Shown here in pieces: positions 51,162 through 60,716 of a stretch of 64,000 nt of DNA; position 1 is the stretch's first letter; every line of letters begins with the position of its first letter. The notes under the pieces were generated by a model. The model ran no database searches. It was not told the origin of the DNA and worked only from the letters and a program-made list of their open reading frames with translations. The stretch spans positions 1 to 64,000 of the forward strand of contig JAVBPT010000028.1 of assembly GCA_031549455.1 (NCBI GenBank). Reading direction: 5' to 3'. The stretch comes from JAVBPT01 sp031549455 (lineage in GTDB: Bacteria > Bacillota > Clostridia > Lachnospirales > JAKSVV01). The position numbers were made by a program, and so were the translations under genes.

Positions 51162-54100
51162 TTATTCACACTTTATTACATTTTCTTTTCCCGCTACATC
51201 GATCAGATCTTGAATAAGTTCTTCCGAAATTTCAACAGTCGTTCTGGCCATCCGAGTTTTACCATCTGCTTTGGTGTATATCTCCACCTTATCTTTTCCT
51301 TCATTGTTTCTTAATACAATCTCCACATCTCTCAGAAGCTTTTTATTCTCCAAGCTTTCTACTTTAATTGTGATTCCTTTTTTTCTTTCAAGCTCGTTGA
51401 CAAAAAAAATCTTGGAAACGATTACTGAGCATCCTTCTTCATCCTTCATCGACGTTTTCCCTGATACGACCACAATTTCGTCTTTTTGTATCTTATTTCT
51501 GAATTCCTCATACCGATTCGAAAAGAATAATAGCTCCACTGTACCCGTTAGATCTTCTAGCGTTGCAAACGCCATCATCTGATTGTTTTTGGTAATCTTG
51601 GTATTCACATTTGTAAGAATCCCCCAGATTGTGACATTCATATTGTCGTTCGCACTGTATTCTCCTGTTGCGTCATCCTTCTCATTTAATTCAGCACAAG
51701 TTCGGGTCACATGTTTTTTTACCCTATCTTTGTACTCATCTAAAATATGTCCGCTAACATACATCCCTAGCATTTCCTTTTCAAGTGCTAGCATCATTCT
51801 CGTATCCAACTCCATAATAGTAGGCAAAACGTCCTTCAACATTTCACCTCTTTCTCCTTCCTTTTCATCTAATGTAAAAAGGTTCAGCTGGCCACTCACT
51901 TCGTTTTTCTTTCGACTTGTAATTTCATCAAATAGGTATTGATAAATGGCAAGATATTGATTTCGGTTTCCCCCCAGTGAATCGAATGCCCCAGATTTTA
52001 TCAAAGCCTCCACACTCTTTTTACCGATGTTATAATCCGTCATCCTCTGAATAAAATCTGTCATGCTCACAAAATGCCCGCCCTTTTCTCTTTCACGGAC
52101 AAGGTTTGTAATAAGATCATATCCAATCGATTTAATGGCAGAAAGGGCAAAGCGAATTTTCCCCTTATTTGCTGTAAAATTCTCATAAGATTCATTGATG
52201 TCAGGAGGAAGGATTTCAATTTCCATATTTTTTGCCTCCATCACATACTCTGCAATCTTTGGAATGGAGTCTCGAACCGACGATAATAAGGCGGCTAAAA
52301 ATTCTGCTGTATAATATCTTTTTAAATAGGCTGTCTGATAAGAGATATAGGCATAACACACCGAATGTGACTTATTAAATGCATACTTTGCAAAGTCAAT
52401 CATTTTATCAAAAATGACAAGCGCCTTTTCCTTTGATATTCCATTTTTCACACACCCCAAAATGCCAGAGGACTCTTCTCCATAGATGAAAACCTCTTTC
52501 TCTTTTAACATCACATCCATTTTCTTTTTACCCATGGCTCTTCTTACCAGATCGCTTCGCCCTAATGAATATCCGGCAAGTTTTCTAAAAATCTGCATTA
52601 CCTGCTCCTGGTAAACAATAACGCCATAGGTGCTCTTTAAGATAGGCTCTAATTGCCGAGCATCATACTGCACTTCTTCCGGTTTTCTCTTTCCTTTAAT
52701 ATAGTCCGGAATAAATTCCATTGGTCCGGGCCTATAAAGAGAAAGGCCCGCTATGATGTCATCCAGTCCGCTTGGTTTTAAATCCTTCATAAAAGCAGTC
52801 ATCCCTCTAGATTCCAATTGAAATACTCCCAATGTTCCACCAGCAGATAACATCTTATAAACCTCTTTGTCATTCATATCCACTTTTAAAATATCGATCT
52901 CAACTTCATAGTTCTTTTTTACCTGACGAATTGTGTCCTGTATCACCGTTAGCGTTCTAAGGCCTAGGAAATCCATCTTCAAAAGGCCCAACTCTTCAAT
53001 TGTATTCATCGGAAATTGTGTAATGATCGCCTCATCACTTTTCGCGAGCGGTACATAATGATACAATTCATTCTCTGTAATCACAATGCCCGCAGCATGA
53101 GTTGATGCATGCCTCGGAAAACCTTCAAGCTTTTTAGAAATATCAATCAAATATTGAACGCTATCATTGGTTTCATAAATCGTTCTCAATTCATCACTTA
53201 TTTCTAACGCTTTATCGATGGTCATCTTGATAGCAAACGGAATCATTTTGGCCACTTTATCCACTACATTGTAAGGTACATTTAAAGCACGTCCTACATC
53301 TCTAATTACTGCCCGAGCAGACATAGTTCCAAAAGTGATGATCTGTGCCACATTTTCTTTCCCATACTTTTGGGTCACATACGCTATGACTTCCTCCCTC
53401 CTGATATAGCAAAAATCAATATCAATATCCGGCATGCTGATTCTCTCCGGATTCAGGAAACGCTCAAAAAGCAAATCATACTGTATTGGATCCACATCCG
53501 TGATATGAAGTACATAGGAAACCAAACTTCCCGCCGCGGAACCCCTTCCAGGCCCAACTGCAATCCCTTTTTCTTTGGAAAACCGAATAAAATCCCATAC
53601 AATCAAAAAATAATCCACATACCCCATCGTTTGTATGGTTTCAAGCTCAAATCTTAATCTCTCAAGTAACGTTTCATCAACTTCCCTATATCTTTCTCCC
53701 AACCCCTTCTCGCAAAGTTGCTTTAAATAGTCAAAAGAGGACATTTCCAGAACCCCGAATTTAGGAAGCTTTAATTTTCCAAACTCGATTGTAACATTAC
53801 AACGATCCGCTATTTTCTGTGTATTTTCTAATGCTTGAAGGCAATCTCCAAAGTCTGCCTCCACCTCCTCTGGTGATTTTAGATAGAAATCATCTGTGGG
53901 CATCCTCATCCTATCTTGATCATCCACCTTCTTCGCTGTTTGAATACAGAGAAGAATGTCTTGTACGCTGGCATCTTCTCTTTTTATATAGTGAACATCG
54001 TTTGTAACAACAAGCTCTAGTTTTTCTTCCCCGCTTAATTTCTTTAGCCCTGCATTAATCACCTTTTGATCCTCTAGTGTATTGGCCTGCATCTCCAAAA

Positions 54101-54614
54101 AGAAGTTCTCTCTGCCAAAGATACTTTCATATTCCAAAAGCGCCCTTCTTGCTCCCTCCAGGTTTTCATTTAATATGAAGGTAGCGATTTCACCACTAGC
54201 ACAACCAGAAAGTGCGATAACCCCTTTGCTATATTTCTTTAATATTTCTTTATCGACCCTTGGCTTATAGTAAAAGCCATCCATAAAACTTTCTGAGACA
54301 AGTCTCATTAGGTTTCTATATCCCTCATCATTTTCAGCGAGTAGCGTCAAATGGTAACGTTCCTCATCCAAGCTCTTTTCCTTATCTAGCCTGCTTCTTT
54401 TGGCTACATAGACCTCTACCCCAATAATAGGCTTGATTCCGTTTTCGATGCACTCTTTATAGAAATTAATCACACCATACATAGAACCATGATCTGTTAT
54501 GGCAACAGCATTCATACCTAATTCCCTTGTTCTTTTAACCAAATCTGAGATCTTGGCCGCCCCATCTAATAGACTATATTCCGTGTGGACATGTAAATGC
54601 ACAAAATGACTCAT
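51162..54614 (-). CDS. dnaE: DNA polymerase III alpha subunit DnaE
   Basis: About 1150 residues. The N-terminal PHP domain opens FVHLHVHTEYSLLDGAAKIS. The polymerase core has the catalytic MPDIDIDFCY with GPGRGSAAGSLVSYVLHITD and a third acidic motif in LKMDFLGLRTL. The fingers and HhH part is near 850-900, and a C-terminal OB domain (MNVTIWGILTNVNTKITKNN, about 990-1070) follows. The length suits DnaE1/E3 types; Clostridia also carry PolC elsewhere. The start is ATG at 54612-54614 after GAGGTG; an upstream GTG overlaps that site. It heads the dnaE-spoIIR unit. Confidence 0.95.
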   Translation of the reverse strand: MSHFVHLHVHTEYSLLDGAAKISDLVKRTRELGMNAVAITDHGSMYGVINFYKECIENGIKPIIGVEVYVAKRSRLDKEKSLDEERYHLTLLAENDEGYRNLMRLVSESFMDGFYYKPRVDKEILKKYSKGVIALSGCASGEIATFILNENLEGARRALLEYESIFGRENFFLEMQANTLEDQKVINAGLKKLSGEEKLELVVTNDVHYIKREDASVQDILLCIQTAKKVDDQDRMRMPTDDFYLKSPEEVEADFGDCLQALENTQKIADRCNVTIEFGKLKLPKFGVLEMSSFDYLKQLCEKGLGERYREVDETLLERLRFELETIQTMGYVDYFLIVWDFIRFSKEKGIAVGPGRGSAAGSLVSYVLHITDVDPIQYDLLFERFLNPERISMPDIDIDFCYIRREEVIAYVTQKYGKENVAQIITFGTMSARAVIRDVGRALNVPYNVVDKVAKMIPFAIKMTIDKALEISDELRTIYETNDSVQYLIDISKKLEGFPRHASTHAAGIVITENELYHYVPLAKSDEAIITQFPMNTIEELGLLKMDFLGLRTLTVIQDTIRQVKKNYEVEIDILKVDMNDKEVYKMLSAGGTLGVFQLESRGMTAFMKDLKPSGLDDIIAGLSLYRPGPMEFIPDYIKGKRKPEEVQYDARQLEPILKSTYGVIVYQEQVMQIFRKLAGYSLGRSDLVRRAMGKKKMDVMLKEKEVFIYGEESSGILGCVKNGISKEKALVIFDKMIDFAKYAFNKSHSVCYAYISYQTAYLKRYYTAEFLAALLSSVRDSIPKIAEYVMEAKNMEIEILPPDINESYENFTANKGKIRFALSAIKSIGYDLITNLVREREKGGHFVSMTDFIQRMTDYNIGKKSVEALIKSGAFDSLGGNRNQYLAIYQYLFDEITSRKKNEVSGQLNLFTLDEKEGERGEMLKDVLPTIMELDTRMMLALEKEMLGMYVSGHILDEYKDRVKKHVTRTCAELNEKDDATGEYSANDNMNVTIWGILTNVNTKITKNNQMMAFATLEDLTGTVELLFFSNRYEEFRNKIQKDEIVVVSGKTSMKDEEGCSVIVSKIFFVNELERKKGITIKVESLENKKLLRDVEIVLRNNEGKDKVEIYTKADGKTRMARTTVEISEELIQDLIDVAGKENVIKCE

Positions 54615-54632
54615 AAACACCTCAATATCCTT

Positions 54633-54660
54633 ATTATATCATATGTAGAGCATAAATCAA
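54633..54660 (-). promoter_or_regulatory. SigA promoter of dnaE
   Basis: TTGATT (54655-54660), 16 bp, TATAAT (54633-54638) on the minus strand, 18 bp before the ATG. Confidence 0.75.
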
Positions 54661-54778
54661 GCCTGCTCAAAAAGAGATTTTATCAAGTATTTTTATAAAA
54701 TCAAAAATTTTTTTCCTTTACTGCAAAAGGCTTTCTGCATTTTTCATCAATACTTTTACCATAAATTTACAAAGTTAG

Positions 54779-54807
54779 TTGACATAATATGGGGCTCATG
54801 ATATACT
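54779..54807 (+). promoter_or_regulatory. Near-consensus promoter without a gene
   Basis: TTGACA (54779-54784), exactly 17 bp, TATACT (54802-54807). It faces the plus strand, where no coding sequence follows; a terminator comes about 55 nt downstream. Confidence 0.85.
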
Positions 54808-54813
54808 GAAGGT

Positions 54814-54868
54814 ACCCAACCAACCAACACACTCACCTAAGGAGATGTAGTAATACATCTTCTTTTTT
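54814..54868 (+). ncRNA. Predicted small RNA of about 55 nt with C-rich 5' region
   Basis: Between the promoter and the first T tract lies a short segment. Its 5' half is unstructured and C/A-rich: ACCCAACCAACCAACACAC (54814-54832), then TCACCTAA. It ends in a 9-bp stem (GGAGATGTA with TACATCTTC, 54841-54849 and 54854-54862) closed by a GTAA tetraloop and followed by TTTTTT. The AAGGAG-ATG string overlaps the stem and is followed directly by a TAG stop, so it encodes no peptide. Nothing lies downstream on this strand. The layout is that of a trans-acting small RNA with a C-rich seed. I do not recognise an Rfam family. Confidence 0.65.
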
Positions 54869-54883
54869 ATGCTTAAAATTAGT

Positions 54884-54918
54884 AAAAAAAGAATTCAGGA
54901 TGATTCTGAATTCTTTTT
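54884..54918 (-). terminator. Bidirectional terminator after rubrerythrin
   Basis: AGAATTCAG (54890-54898) and CTGAATTCT (54906-54914) pair perfectly, extended by A-T pairs. T tracts flank it on both strands. It ends the rubrerythrin transcript and gives a backup stop for the small RNA on the plus strand. Confidence 0.85.
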
Positions 54919-54922
54919 ATTT

Positions 54923-55459
54923 CTAATAATTCTTAGCCTCAAGACTGAAGTATGCCTTTGGATGTGCGCAAACCGGGCAAACCTCTGGAGCTTCTTTTCC
55001 GTAGTGCTTATGACCGCAATTACTGCAAATCCAGACTTCTTCGCTTTCCCTTTTGAACACCTTTTCTTCTTTTATATTCGCGAGTAGCGCTTTATATCGT
55101 TCCTCGTGTTCTTTTTCAATCCTCGCAACACCTTCAAATAAAGCGGCAATTCTATCAAACCCTTCTTCCTTTGCTTCCTTTGCAAAGTTTGCATACATAT
55201 CTGTCCACTCATAGTTTTCCCCGCCTGCTGCATCTTCTAAGTTTTGTAGTGTTTTTGGCATGCCATCATGTAGCAACTTGAACCAAATCTTAGCATGTTC
55301 TTTTTCATTTGCTGCCGTTTCCTCAAAAATCGTTGCTATTTGTTCATAGCCTTCCTTTCGAGCCGCACTTGCATAGTATGTATATTTGTTTCTGGCTTGT
55401 GATTCCCCTGCAAATGCAGTCATTAAATTCTTTTCTGTTTTTGATCCCTTTAAATCCAT
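54923..55459 (-). CDS. rbr: Rubrerythrin
   Basis: About 178 residues. The diiron four-helix domain opens [20 protein letters not shown] and contains [16 protein letters not shown] and [15 protein letters not shown]. The C-terminal rubredoxin domain has [10 protein letters not shown] and [11 protein letters not shown]. It reduces hydrogen peroxide in anaerobes. The start is ATG at 55457-55459 after AGGAGG; the longer frame from 55507 runs into the upstream gene. It closes the fliS-ispE-ppx-rbr run at a strong terminator. Confidence 0.95.
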   Translation of the reverse strand: MDLKGSKTEKNLMTAFAGESQARNKYTYYASAARKEGYEQIATIFEETAANEKEHAKIWFKLLHDGMPKTLQNLEDAAGGENYEWTDMYANFAKEAKEEGFDRIAALFEGVARIEKEHEERYKALLANIKEEKVFKRESEEVWICSNCGHKHYGKEAPEVCPVCAHPKAYFSLEAKNY

Positions 55460-55478
55460 AATATAACCTCCTATTACA

Positions 55479-56609
55479 CTATTTATATAAATCGACCATA
55501 ATCCCATCGATCATATTCATGTCTGTCGGGAACATGACGTCTATATTCAGTTGATCGAAAATGGTTTCCACCATTGTAGCAACAGCTCTCGATCCATTAA
55601 ACCAGTCCGGATTATCCGGTTTGGTTTTTTTAAGGTCCGATAACTTCGTACGATAGAACGTATCTTGGCTGTTCTTATTATATTCTATCGCGTGAATATA
55701 GTATGGCACATTTATTTCCGCAAAGCAATCATTTTGTTGTAAATGATATTTTGCAGCCTTTGTATAGGTAATGTGTCCCCCGGTAAACAAAGCATACTTA
55801 CACCTGGTTTTGGGATAGTTTAGATGTTCTTTTATATATTCCTTTATCTCAGAAATAGGGGTCTTTACAAGTTCATCATAGAGATCCGGAAATCGATTGG
55901 TGATATCTGTGCATCCCACTTCTGTATTCACCTCTTCTATAATTTTGCCCTGCTCATAGACTTTCATCTCCGTGCTTCCACCGCCTATGTTACAAACCAA
56001 TATTCTCTCTTTCGTTTGAATACTCGTTTCTACACCAAGAAGCATATACCTTGCCTCCTCTTCCTGGGAAATGACATTGAACTTTGTTTGGTAACGCTTT
56101 TCAAATTTATCAGCAAAAGCCTTCCTTACTTCATCATTCATTTTTCTAAACACACTGGTCGCGAAAACAAAAAGCGCTTTTCCCCTTGCTTCTTCCTTTA
56201 ACTCATCCATGGCAAGAAAAAAGGCTTCCTCATTTTTTTCTGACAAACCCTTTTGAGGATCGAAATCTTTCTTTAAAAGAATAGATCTTGCATAAAAATC
56301 TTCCTTTAAGAATCCACTCACAAGATAGGATTTTATGCCATGTGTTCCAATATCCACGATCACCTTTGGTTCTACCAACTCAAAACGGAATTTTTGAGCA
56401 TTTTTATTCTCCTCGCCTTTCCCATCCGGCACCAAACTCACGAAAGAATCAAAAGGACGAGCAAAGATTTTCTGCTCACCGCCTACCTCTTGATAGATTA
56501 CCATTTTCTCATCAGTTTCTGTATGTATCGCTTCTCCAATCACCCTATAAAGCTTATAGGGATTTTTAAAGTGGGTATAAATCCCACTTACTACAACTTT
56601 CTGCTCCAT
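55479..56609 (-). CDS. DUF1653 domain fused to Ppx/GppA-like phosphatase
   Basis: A 376-residue protein. The first 60 or so residues ([41 protein letters not shown]) match the small DUF1653 fold. From about 80 a Ppx/GppA exopolyphosphatase domain follows: [51 protein letters not shown] and [12 protein letters not shown]. The phosphatase family cleaves polyphosphate or pppGpp. Its length is at the short end, without a C-terminal HD domain. Fusion with DUF1653 is uncommon to my knowledge. It lies 11 bp after ispE. Confidence 0.78.
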   Translation of the reverse strand: MEQKVVVSGIYTHFKNPYKLYRVIGEAIHTETDEKMVIYQEVGGEQKIFARPFDSFVSLVPDGKGEENKNAQKFRFELVEPKVIVDIGTHGIKSYLVSGFLKEDFYARSILLKKDFDPQKGLSEKNEEAFFLAMDELKEEARGKALFVFATSVFRKMNDEVRKAFADKFEKRYQTKFNVISQEEEARYMLLGVETSIQTKERILVCNIGGGSTEMKVYEQGKIIEEVNTEVGCTDITNRFPDLYDELVKTPISEIKEYIKEHLNYPKTRCKYALFTGGHITYTKAAKYHLQQNDCFAEINVPYYIHAIEYNKNSQDTFYRTKLSDLKKTKPDNPDWFNGSRAVATMVETIFDQLNIDVMFPTDMNMIDGIMVDLYK

Positions 56610-56620
56610 CCGCCCTCCTA

Positions 56621-57484
56621 CTATAATGTTTTTACAAGGTATGTTTCTCTAATATATTTTTGGTACTTTAGATAATCTTTTACTTCTTTTGCCTTTTCTT
56701 CATCATCAAAAATGCCAAATACGGTTGCGCCACTCCCTGACATAGAAGAGCCAAGAGCCCCACCATCTAACATGTCTGCTTTAATTTCTCTTATTTCAGA
56801 ACACATGCTAACCGTATAACTCTCCATTGTGTTGTATAAAAGTTTTCCGATCTCTGGCAGTTTTTCTTCTGAAAGGGCCTTGATCATTCCTTCCGTATCT
56901 GGACGTTTTTTTATTTTATCAATATTAAAATTCTTCAGAACCTGTTTTGTGGATACAATTACGTCTGGTTTACATAACAAAATATGACAATCCGGCATAC
57001 TTTTTAGTGGTGTCACCTTCTCTCCGTTTCCCTCTACTAAACAGGTGCCTTCTACGATACAATATGGAATATCCGAATCATATTTTTTTCCCAACTCAAT
57101 CAATTCCTGTTGTGAAAGTTTAAGATCGAACAGCTCGTTCATTCCCATCAGAGCGGTTGCTGCATTGGCACTTCCGCCACCGAGCCCTGCTGCCACAGGA
57201 ATCCTTTTGTTAATGTCTACAAAAACGCCCTCATTAATTCCATACTTTTGTTTCATTGCATCGATCACTTTATAAACCAGATTTCTTCCATCTGTTGGAA
57301 CCCAAGGCAAATTTGTATTCAATTTTATTCCATCCGCTTTCATTTTCCTCATGGATATGTCATCTGCAAAATCTACTTTTTGCATAATCATTTTAAATTC
57401 ATATGAGTTGGTGTCTTCATTAAAACCCAAAATATCCAAAGTCAAATTTATCTTGGCATATGACTTAAGCTCTAGCATATACAT
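56621..57484 (-). CDS. ispE: 4-diphosphocytidyl-2-C-methyl-D-erythritol kinase
   Basis: About 287 residues. A GHMP-family kinase of the MEP isoprenoid pathway that phosphorylates CDP-ME. It has N-terminal LKSYAKINLTLDILG, the ATP-binding RIPVAAGLGGGSANAATALM and the C-terminal LGSSMSGSGATVFGIF. The start is ATG at 57482-57484 because GGAGGG lies 4 nt upstream; the longest frame extends into fliS. It is unusual to find it directly after late flagellar genes, which suggests partial SigD-dependent expression. Confidence 0.94.
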   Translation of the reverse strand: MYMLELKSYAKINLTLDILGFNEDTNSYEFKMIMQKVDFADDISMRKMKADGIKLNTNLPWVPTDGRNLVYKVIDAMKQKYGINEGVFVDINKRIPVAAGLGGGSANAATALMGMNELFDLKLSQQELIELGKKYDSDIPYCIVEGTCLVEGNGEKVTPLKSMPDCHILLCKPDVIVSTKQVLKNFNIDKIKKRPDTEGMIKALSEEKLPEIGKLLYNTMESYTVSMCSEIREIKADMLDGGALGSSMSGSGATVFGIFDDEEKAKEVKDYLKYQKYIRETYLVKTL

Positions 57485-57504
57485 CTTTCCCTCCATATTC
57501 TGCA

Positions 57505-57900
57505 TCATTCGTTTGTGGTTTTTTCTGGCACTCCTTTTGCAAGGTCCATCGCCTCTTTCCAAGTTTCCCTTAATTCCTTTAGCATTCCTTGCACTTCCAG
57601 CAAAATTTCCTTTTCCTTTTTCATATTTGCTTCTACCAATCTTCTATACATATAATCATAGAGTTGAAACAAATTTTTGCCGATTTCCATATTTTTATCT
57701 ACATTAATAATGAACTCTTCTATGATATTTTCCGTCTTGATAATTGCGTTATGGGCTTCTGACATATCCTTCTCATCTATGGAAGTAATCGCTTTGGTAC
57801 AGAATCGAATAGCACCATCATAAAGCATGAGCGTAAGCTCTTGTGGGCTTGAAGTCATCACCTTATTTTCCAAATACTTATTTGCTACATTTTGTGCCAT
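57505..57900 (-). CDS. fliS: Flagellar chaperone FliS
   Basis: A 131-residue protein. It opens NKYLENKVMTSSPQELTLML YDGAIRFCTKAI, the FliS signature, and continues as a four-helix bundle with IGKNLFQLYDYMYRRLVEAN. It binds flagellin C-termini and prevents early polymerisation. GGAGGGG precedes the ATG, 11 bp after the true end of the FliT-like gene. Confidence 0.95.
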   Translation of the reverse strand: MAQNVANKYLENKVMTSSPQELTLMLYDGAIRFCTKAITSIDEKDMSEAHNAIIKTENIIEEFIINVDKNMEIGKNLFQLYDYMYRRLVEANMKKEKEILLEVQGMLKELRETWKEAMDLAKGVPEKTTNE

Positions 57901-57911
57901 TTACCCCTCCA

Positions 57912-58285
57912 TCAATTTTTCTTATCAATATAATAGCCCTCACCCCCGAAATTTGAGTCATACGCACCATTCATAATCCTTTTCCCGTTGCTTATGTTCT
58001 TTAATTCGGTGTTAATTTGTAACTTTTTTTTTTAGCAAGATCCATAATCTCATCATTTTTTTGAGCAATATCTGTAAGCAAGTTTCGAACCATAACTTCC
58101 TTATCATACAATATTTTTTCTGTTATTTCAACATCTATTTTGCTGATCCGATCAAAAATCTGCGCACGCTCGGAAAGAAGCCTATCTAATCTGTCCATAT
58201 CATCTAGGCTAATTGCTTTCTCTTGGTTAATTGTATTGTTATATGCCTCTCTCAAAAGTTCTATTTTCTCATCTATCTTATCCAC
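57912..58285 (-). pseudogene. fliT: FliT-like flagellar chaperone, split by a poly(A) frameshift
   Basis: The GTG at 58285 with GGAGG upstream starts a helical protein of FliT/FlgN type (DEKIELLREAYNNTINQEKA, EIMDLAKKK). In this frame it stops at 58001 just after a run of ten A on the coding strand (58024-58033). With one base more or two fewer in the run, the frame continues NTELKNISNGKRIMNGAYDS and ends DKKN at 57912-57914. That end is typical of the family and fits exactly before the fliS ribosome site. The gene is therefore frameshifted, read by slippage on the A run, or affected by a homopolymer sequence error. Confidence 0.75.
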
Positions 58286-58298
58286 CTGATCCTCCTTT

Positions 58299-60302
58299 TT
58301 ATGATGAAAGTCCTGCTATTTGTGAGGATAACCATGCCGATTGATTATTCATTTTTTGCATTGCAGATTCTAGAGCTGAAAATTTCTTATAGTATGACTC
58401 CTCTTTCATCGAAAGTCTTCTTTCAAAGTTTGCTAGATCTATATCATACCTTTCAAGTTGTTTAAACAATAAGTTTTCCGCCTCTGATGCATCCCCTGGC
58501 ATTCCTGCCTTTTCAAGCAAAGCACCCTTTTTATTATTTAAATCTCTAAATGTAGAAACATTATCTTGCAAGACATCGTAAATCTTATAGATTAGTCCCT
58601 GCTCTCTATTTTTTACCGCTCTTTGTGCTGCAGTGTAATTTCTTGAGCTCACTGAATAGGTCTCTGATTTCTTTGCAAAAAGGTTCATCACAGAATCAGG
58701 ATCCTTCGCAATGGCTTCTCTCAGTTTGGTTTCTGCATCTGCATCGAGATTAATTTTCCCTTTGTTCTTATAATCACCCGTTGAGATACCAATAGATGCC
58801 AAACTCTTTCCTACTCCTTCAACACTTTGTGACAATGTACCTCTTAAATTATTCAACATGGTTTCAAGGATTGGATCTCTTCTTAAAAGGCCCGTTTTTG
58901 CTTTGGTTTCCCAAAGACTAATTTGGTCCGTCGTCATCGCTTCCTTTTGTTCATCTGTAAGAGGAAGAAAGTTTCGATCGTATTTCTCATTTACAAGTCT
59001 ATCAATATCTCCAATCATCGTGTTGTAATCATTGATAAAGTCCTTGATTAGTGTAAACACAGCCTCTGTATCATGCTCTAATTTTATTGTATTTGGTCCT
59101 GTTGTCGTTTCAAGTGCTTCGATCGTCATGCCAAAAACTTCAAAACTTGTGTCACTTCTTATAATGTCAATCCCATCTACTTTTGCGATTGTATCCGCGC
59201 CATTTTGGAAAGTTCCAGCGCCCACACCCAATATTGAACTTAAAAAGTTTCCTTTTGTATCTTCTAATTCAATTTTTGTTCCAATCCCCTTGTCATTTGT
59301 GGATAATGTAAACTTGTCCGTAAAACTATCATAGTTTAAGGTCACGTTTGCTTTTGTATCTAGATTAATCTTTTTCATCATTGTATCAATGGAATCGCTC
59401 TTATCGAACTCAAAAGTTTGCCCATTAATTTTAAAAGCCACCTTGTCTTGGATTCCATCCGATCCTCCAAAAACAAGAGGCGTATTAAACTTCGAACTCG
59501 CTTCCGATAGTGTCATACTTGTGGATAGTTTGTTCACCCCTGCATTTGTCGGAATCGCGAGATTTCCTGTATTTCCCGTTATACTAAGATTATTGCTTCC
59601 CCTTCCGATATCAAACTTAATAACCCCAGTTCCATTGCCATCAGCATCCTGTATTTCAGTAACATTAACCTTGTTTATACCAGAATCAAGACTATCTCCA
59701 TAGGCACTTTTCAATTTTAAATTGATGTCATCTAGCATTTTTTGCATAGATGCTGCTTTATCTACAGTTTCTGTCTCAATGCCCTCATCGTCCACTTCCA
59801 TTACTCTGTAATCTGAAAGTTGTATACTTCGGGTAGACCCATCTAATTTTACAGCGATCGATTTCCCATCCATATTGAAGTCTGTTATTGCATTAATCCC
59901 TTTGATAGAGTTCATGACATTTCCAGTGCTCGTAATTGTGGTTGCCTTTGCCACGCTGGAAATCTCGATCTTGTGTTCACCTGTCAATGTAGTATTATTT
60001 GATTTGATCTTAAATGCAGTTGACTCTTTCCCGTCTAAGTTTTTCGAAGTAATTGTAAACTTCTTATAATTTGCCATAGACATCATATTGGTAGAACCAT
60101 TTAAGATATCCATATATTTCTTTGCAAAGTCATTTACCTTAGTGGTTACACCACGGTAGGCCTCTACTCGCCATTCTGTTAGCTGTAAATTTTGTTTAAT
60201 TTTATTTGCTCCTAGTCTTTCTGCACTCATCAACTGACTAACAATGCTTTCTGTGTCAAGACCAGAAGCCATTCCAAACATCCTTATATTACTTGTTCCC
60301 AT
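58299..60302 (-). CDS. fliD: Flagellar hook-associated protein 2 (filament cap)
   Basis: A 667-residue protein. N-terminal FliD domain: RMFGMASGLDTESIVSQLMS and LTEWRVEAYRGVTTKVNDFA. The variable D2-D3 region spans about 100-380. The C-terminal FliD domain has FINDYNTMIGDIDRLVNEKY and ISTGDYKNKGKINLDADAET, and ends in a coiled coil. Caps at the filament tip assemble flagellin. Length is within the usual range. It lies 5 bp after flaG and 13 bp before the FliT-like gene. Confidence 0.95.
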   Translation of the reverse strand: MGTSNIRMFGMASGLDTESIVSQLMSAERLGANKIKQNLQLTEWRVEAYRGVTTKVNDFAKKYMDILNGSTNMMSMANYKKFTITSKNLDGKESTAFKIKSNNTTLTGEHKIEISSVAKATTITSTGNVMNSIKGINAITDFNMDGKSIAVKLDGSTRSIQLSDYRVMEVDDEGIETETVDKAASMQKMLDDINLKLKSAYGDSLDSGINKVNVTEIQDADGNGTGVIKFDIGRGSNNLSITGNTGNLAIPTNAGVNKLSTSMTLSEASSKFNTPLVFGGSDGIQDKVAFKINGQTFEFDKSDSIDTMMKKINLDTKANVTLNYDSFTDKFTLSTNDKGIGTKIELEDTKGNFLSSILGVGAGTFQNGADTIAKVDGIDIIRSDTSFEVFGMTIEALETTTGPNTIKLEHDTEAVFTLIKDFINDYNTMIGDIDRLVNEKYDRNFLPLTDEQKEAMTTDQISLWETKAKTGLLRRDPILETMLNNLRGTLSQSVEGVGKSLASIGISTGDYKNKGKINLDADAETKLREAIAKDPDSVMNLFAKKSETYSVSSRNYTAAQRAVKNREQGLIYKIYDVLQDNVSTFRDLNNKKGALLEKAGMPGDASEAENLLFKQLERYDIDLANFERRLSMKEESYYKKFSALESAMQKMNNQSAWLSSQIAGLSS

Positions 60303-60307
60303 TCCTT

Positions 60308-60685
60308 TTACCTTCTTTCATCAATTACTAGGCCTGCTGCTTCCCAAATTCCAGCAATAATGTCCAGAAATTTCTTTTCTGGTATTTCAAGTATTACTTT
60401 GTCAGTTGCCGGGTCAACGATCGTTACCATAATTCGATTGGTTGCATCATGTATCTCGTACTTTCTTTCCGTATATCGAATTTCTAGGTCTGGATTCGTC
60501 TCTTTCAACGACCTTTGCAAAAACTCTTCAATGGCCTTTCTCTTTTCTTCCGTTAGTACGCTCTCTGGCTCTTGCACTTTAACCTCGTGTGTTTCATGCA
60601 CTTCTTGTTTTTTTGGTACTTCTGTATGTACCACTTCCGGCGCAACGTTTGGCATTCCCGCGTTTAGATTCCCTTCTATTTTCAT
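60308..60685 (-). CDS. flaG: FlaG protein
   Basis: About 125 residues. A flexible acidic N-terminal half is followed by the conserved FlaG domain: LEIRYTERKYEIHDATNRIM, VTIVDPATDKVILEIPEKKF and LDIIAGIWEAAG. FlaG influences filament length; its exact role is unclear. The start is ATG at 60683-60685 after AAGGAGGTG. It is the first gene of the late flagellar run under a SigD promoter. Confidence 0.92.
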   Translation of the reverse strand: MKIEGNLNAGMPNVAPEVVHTEVPKKQEVHETHEVKVQEPESVLTEEKRKAIEEFLQRSLKETNPDLEIRYTERKYEIHDATNRIMVTIVDPATDKVILEIPEKKFLDIIAGIWEAAGLVIDERR

Positions 60686-60716
60686 CACGGCACCTCCTTT
60701 TCCAAACATACTATAC

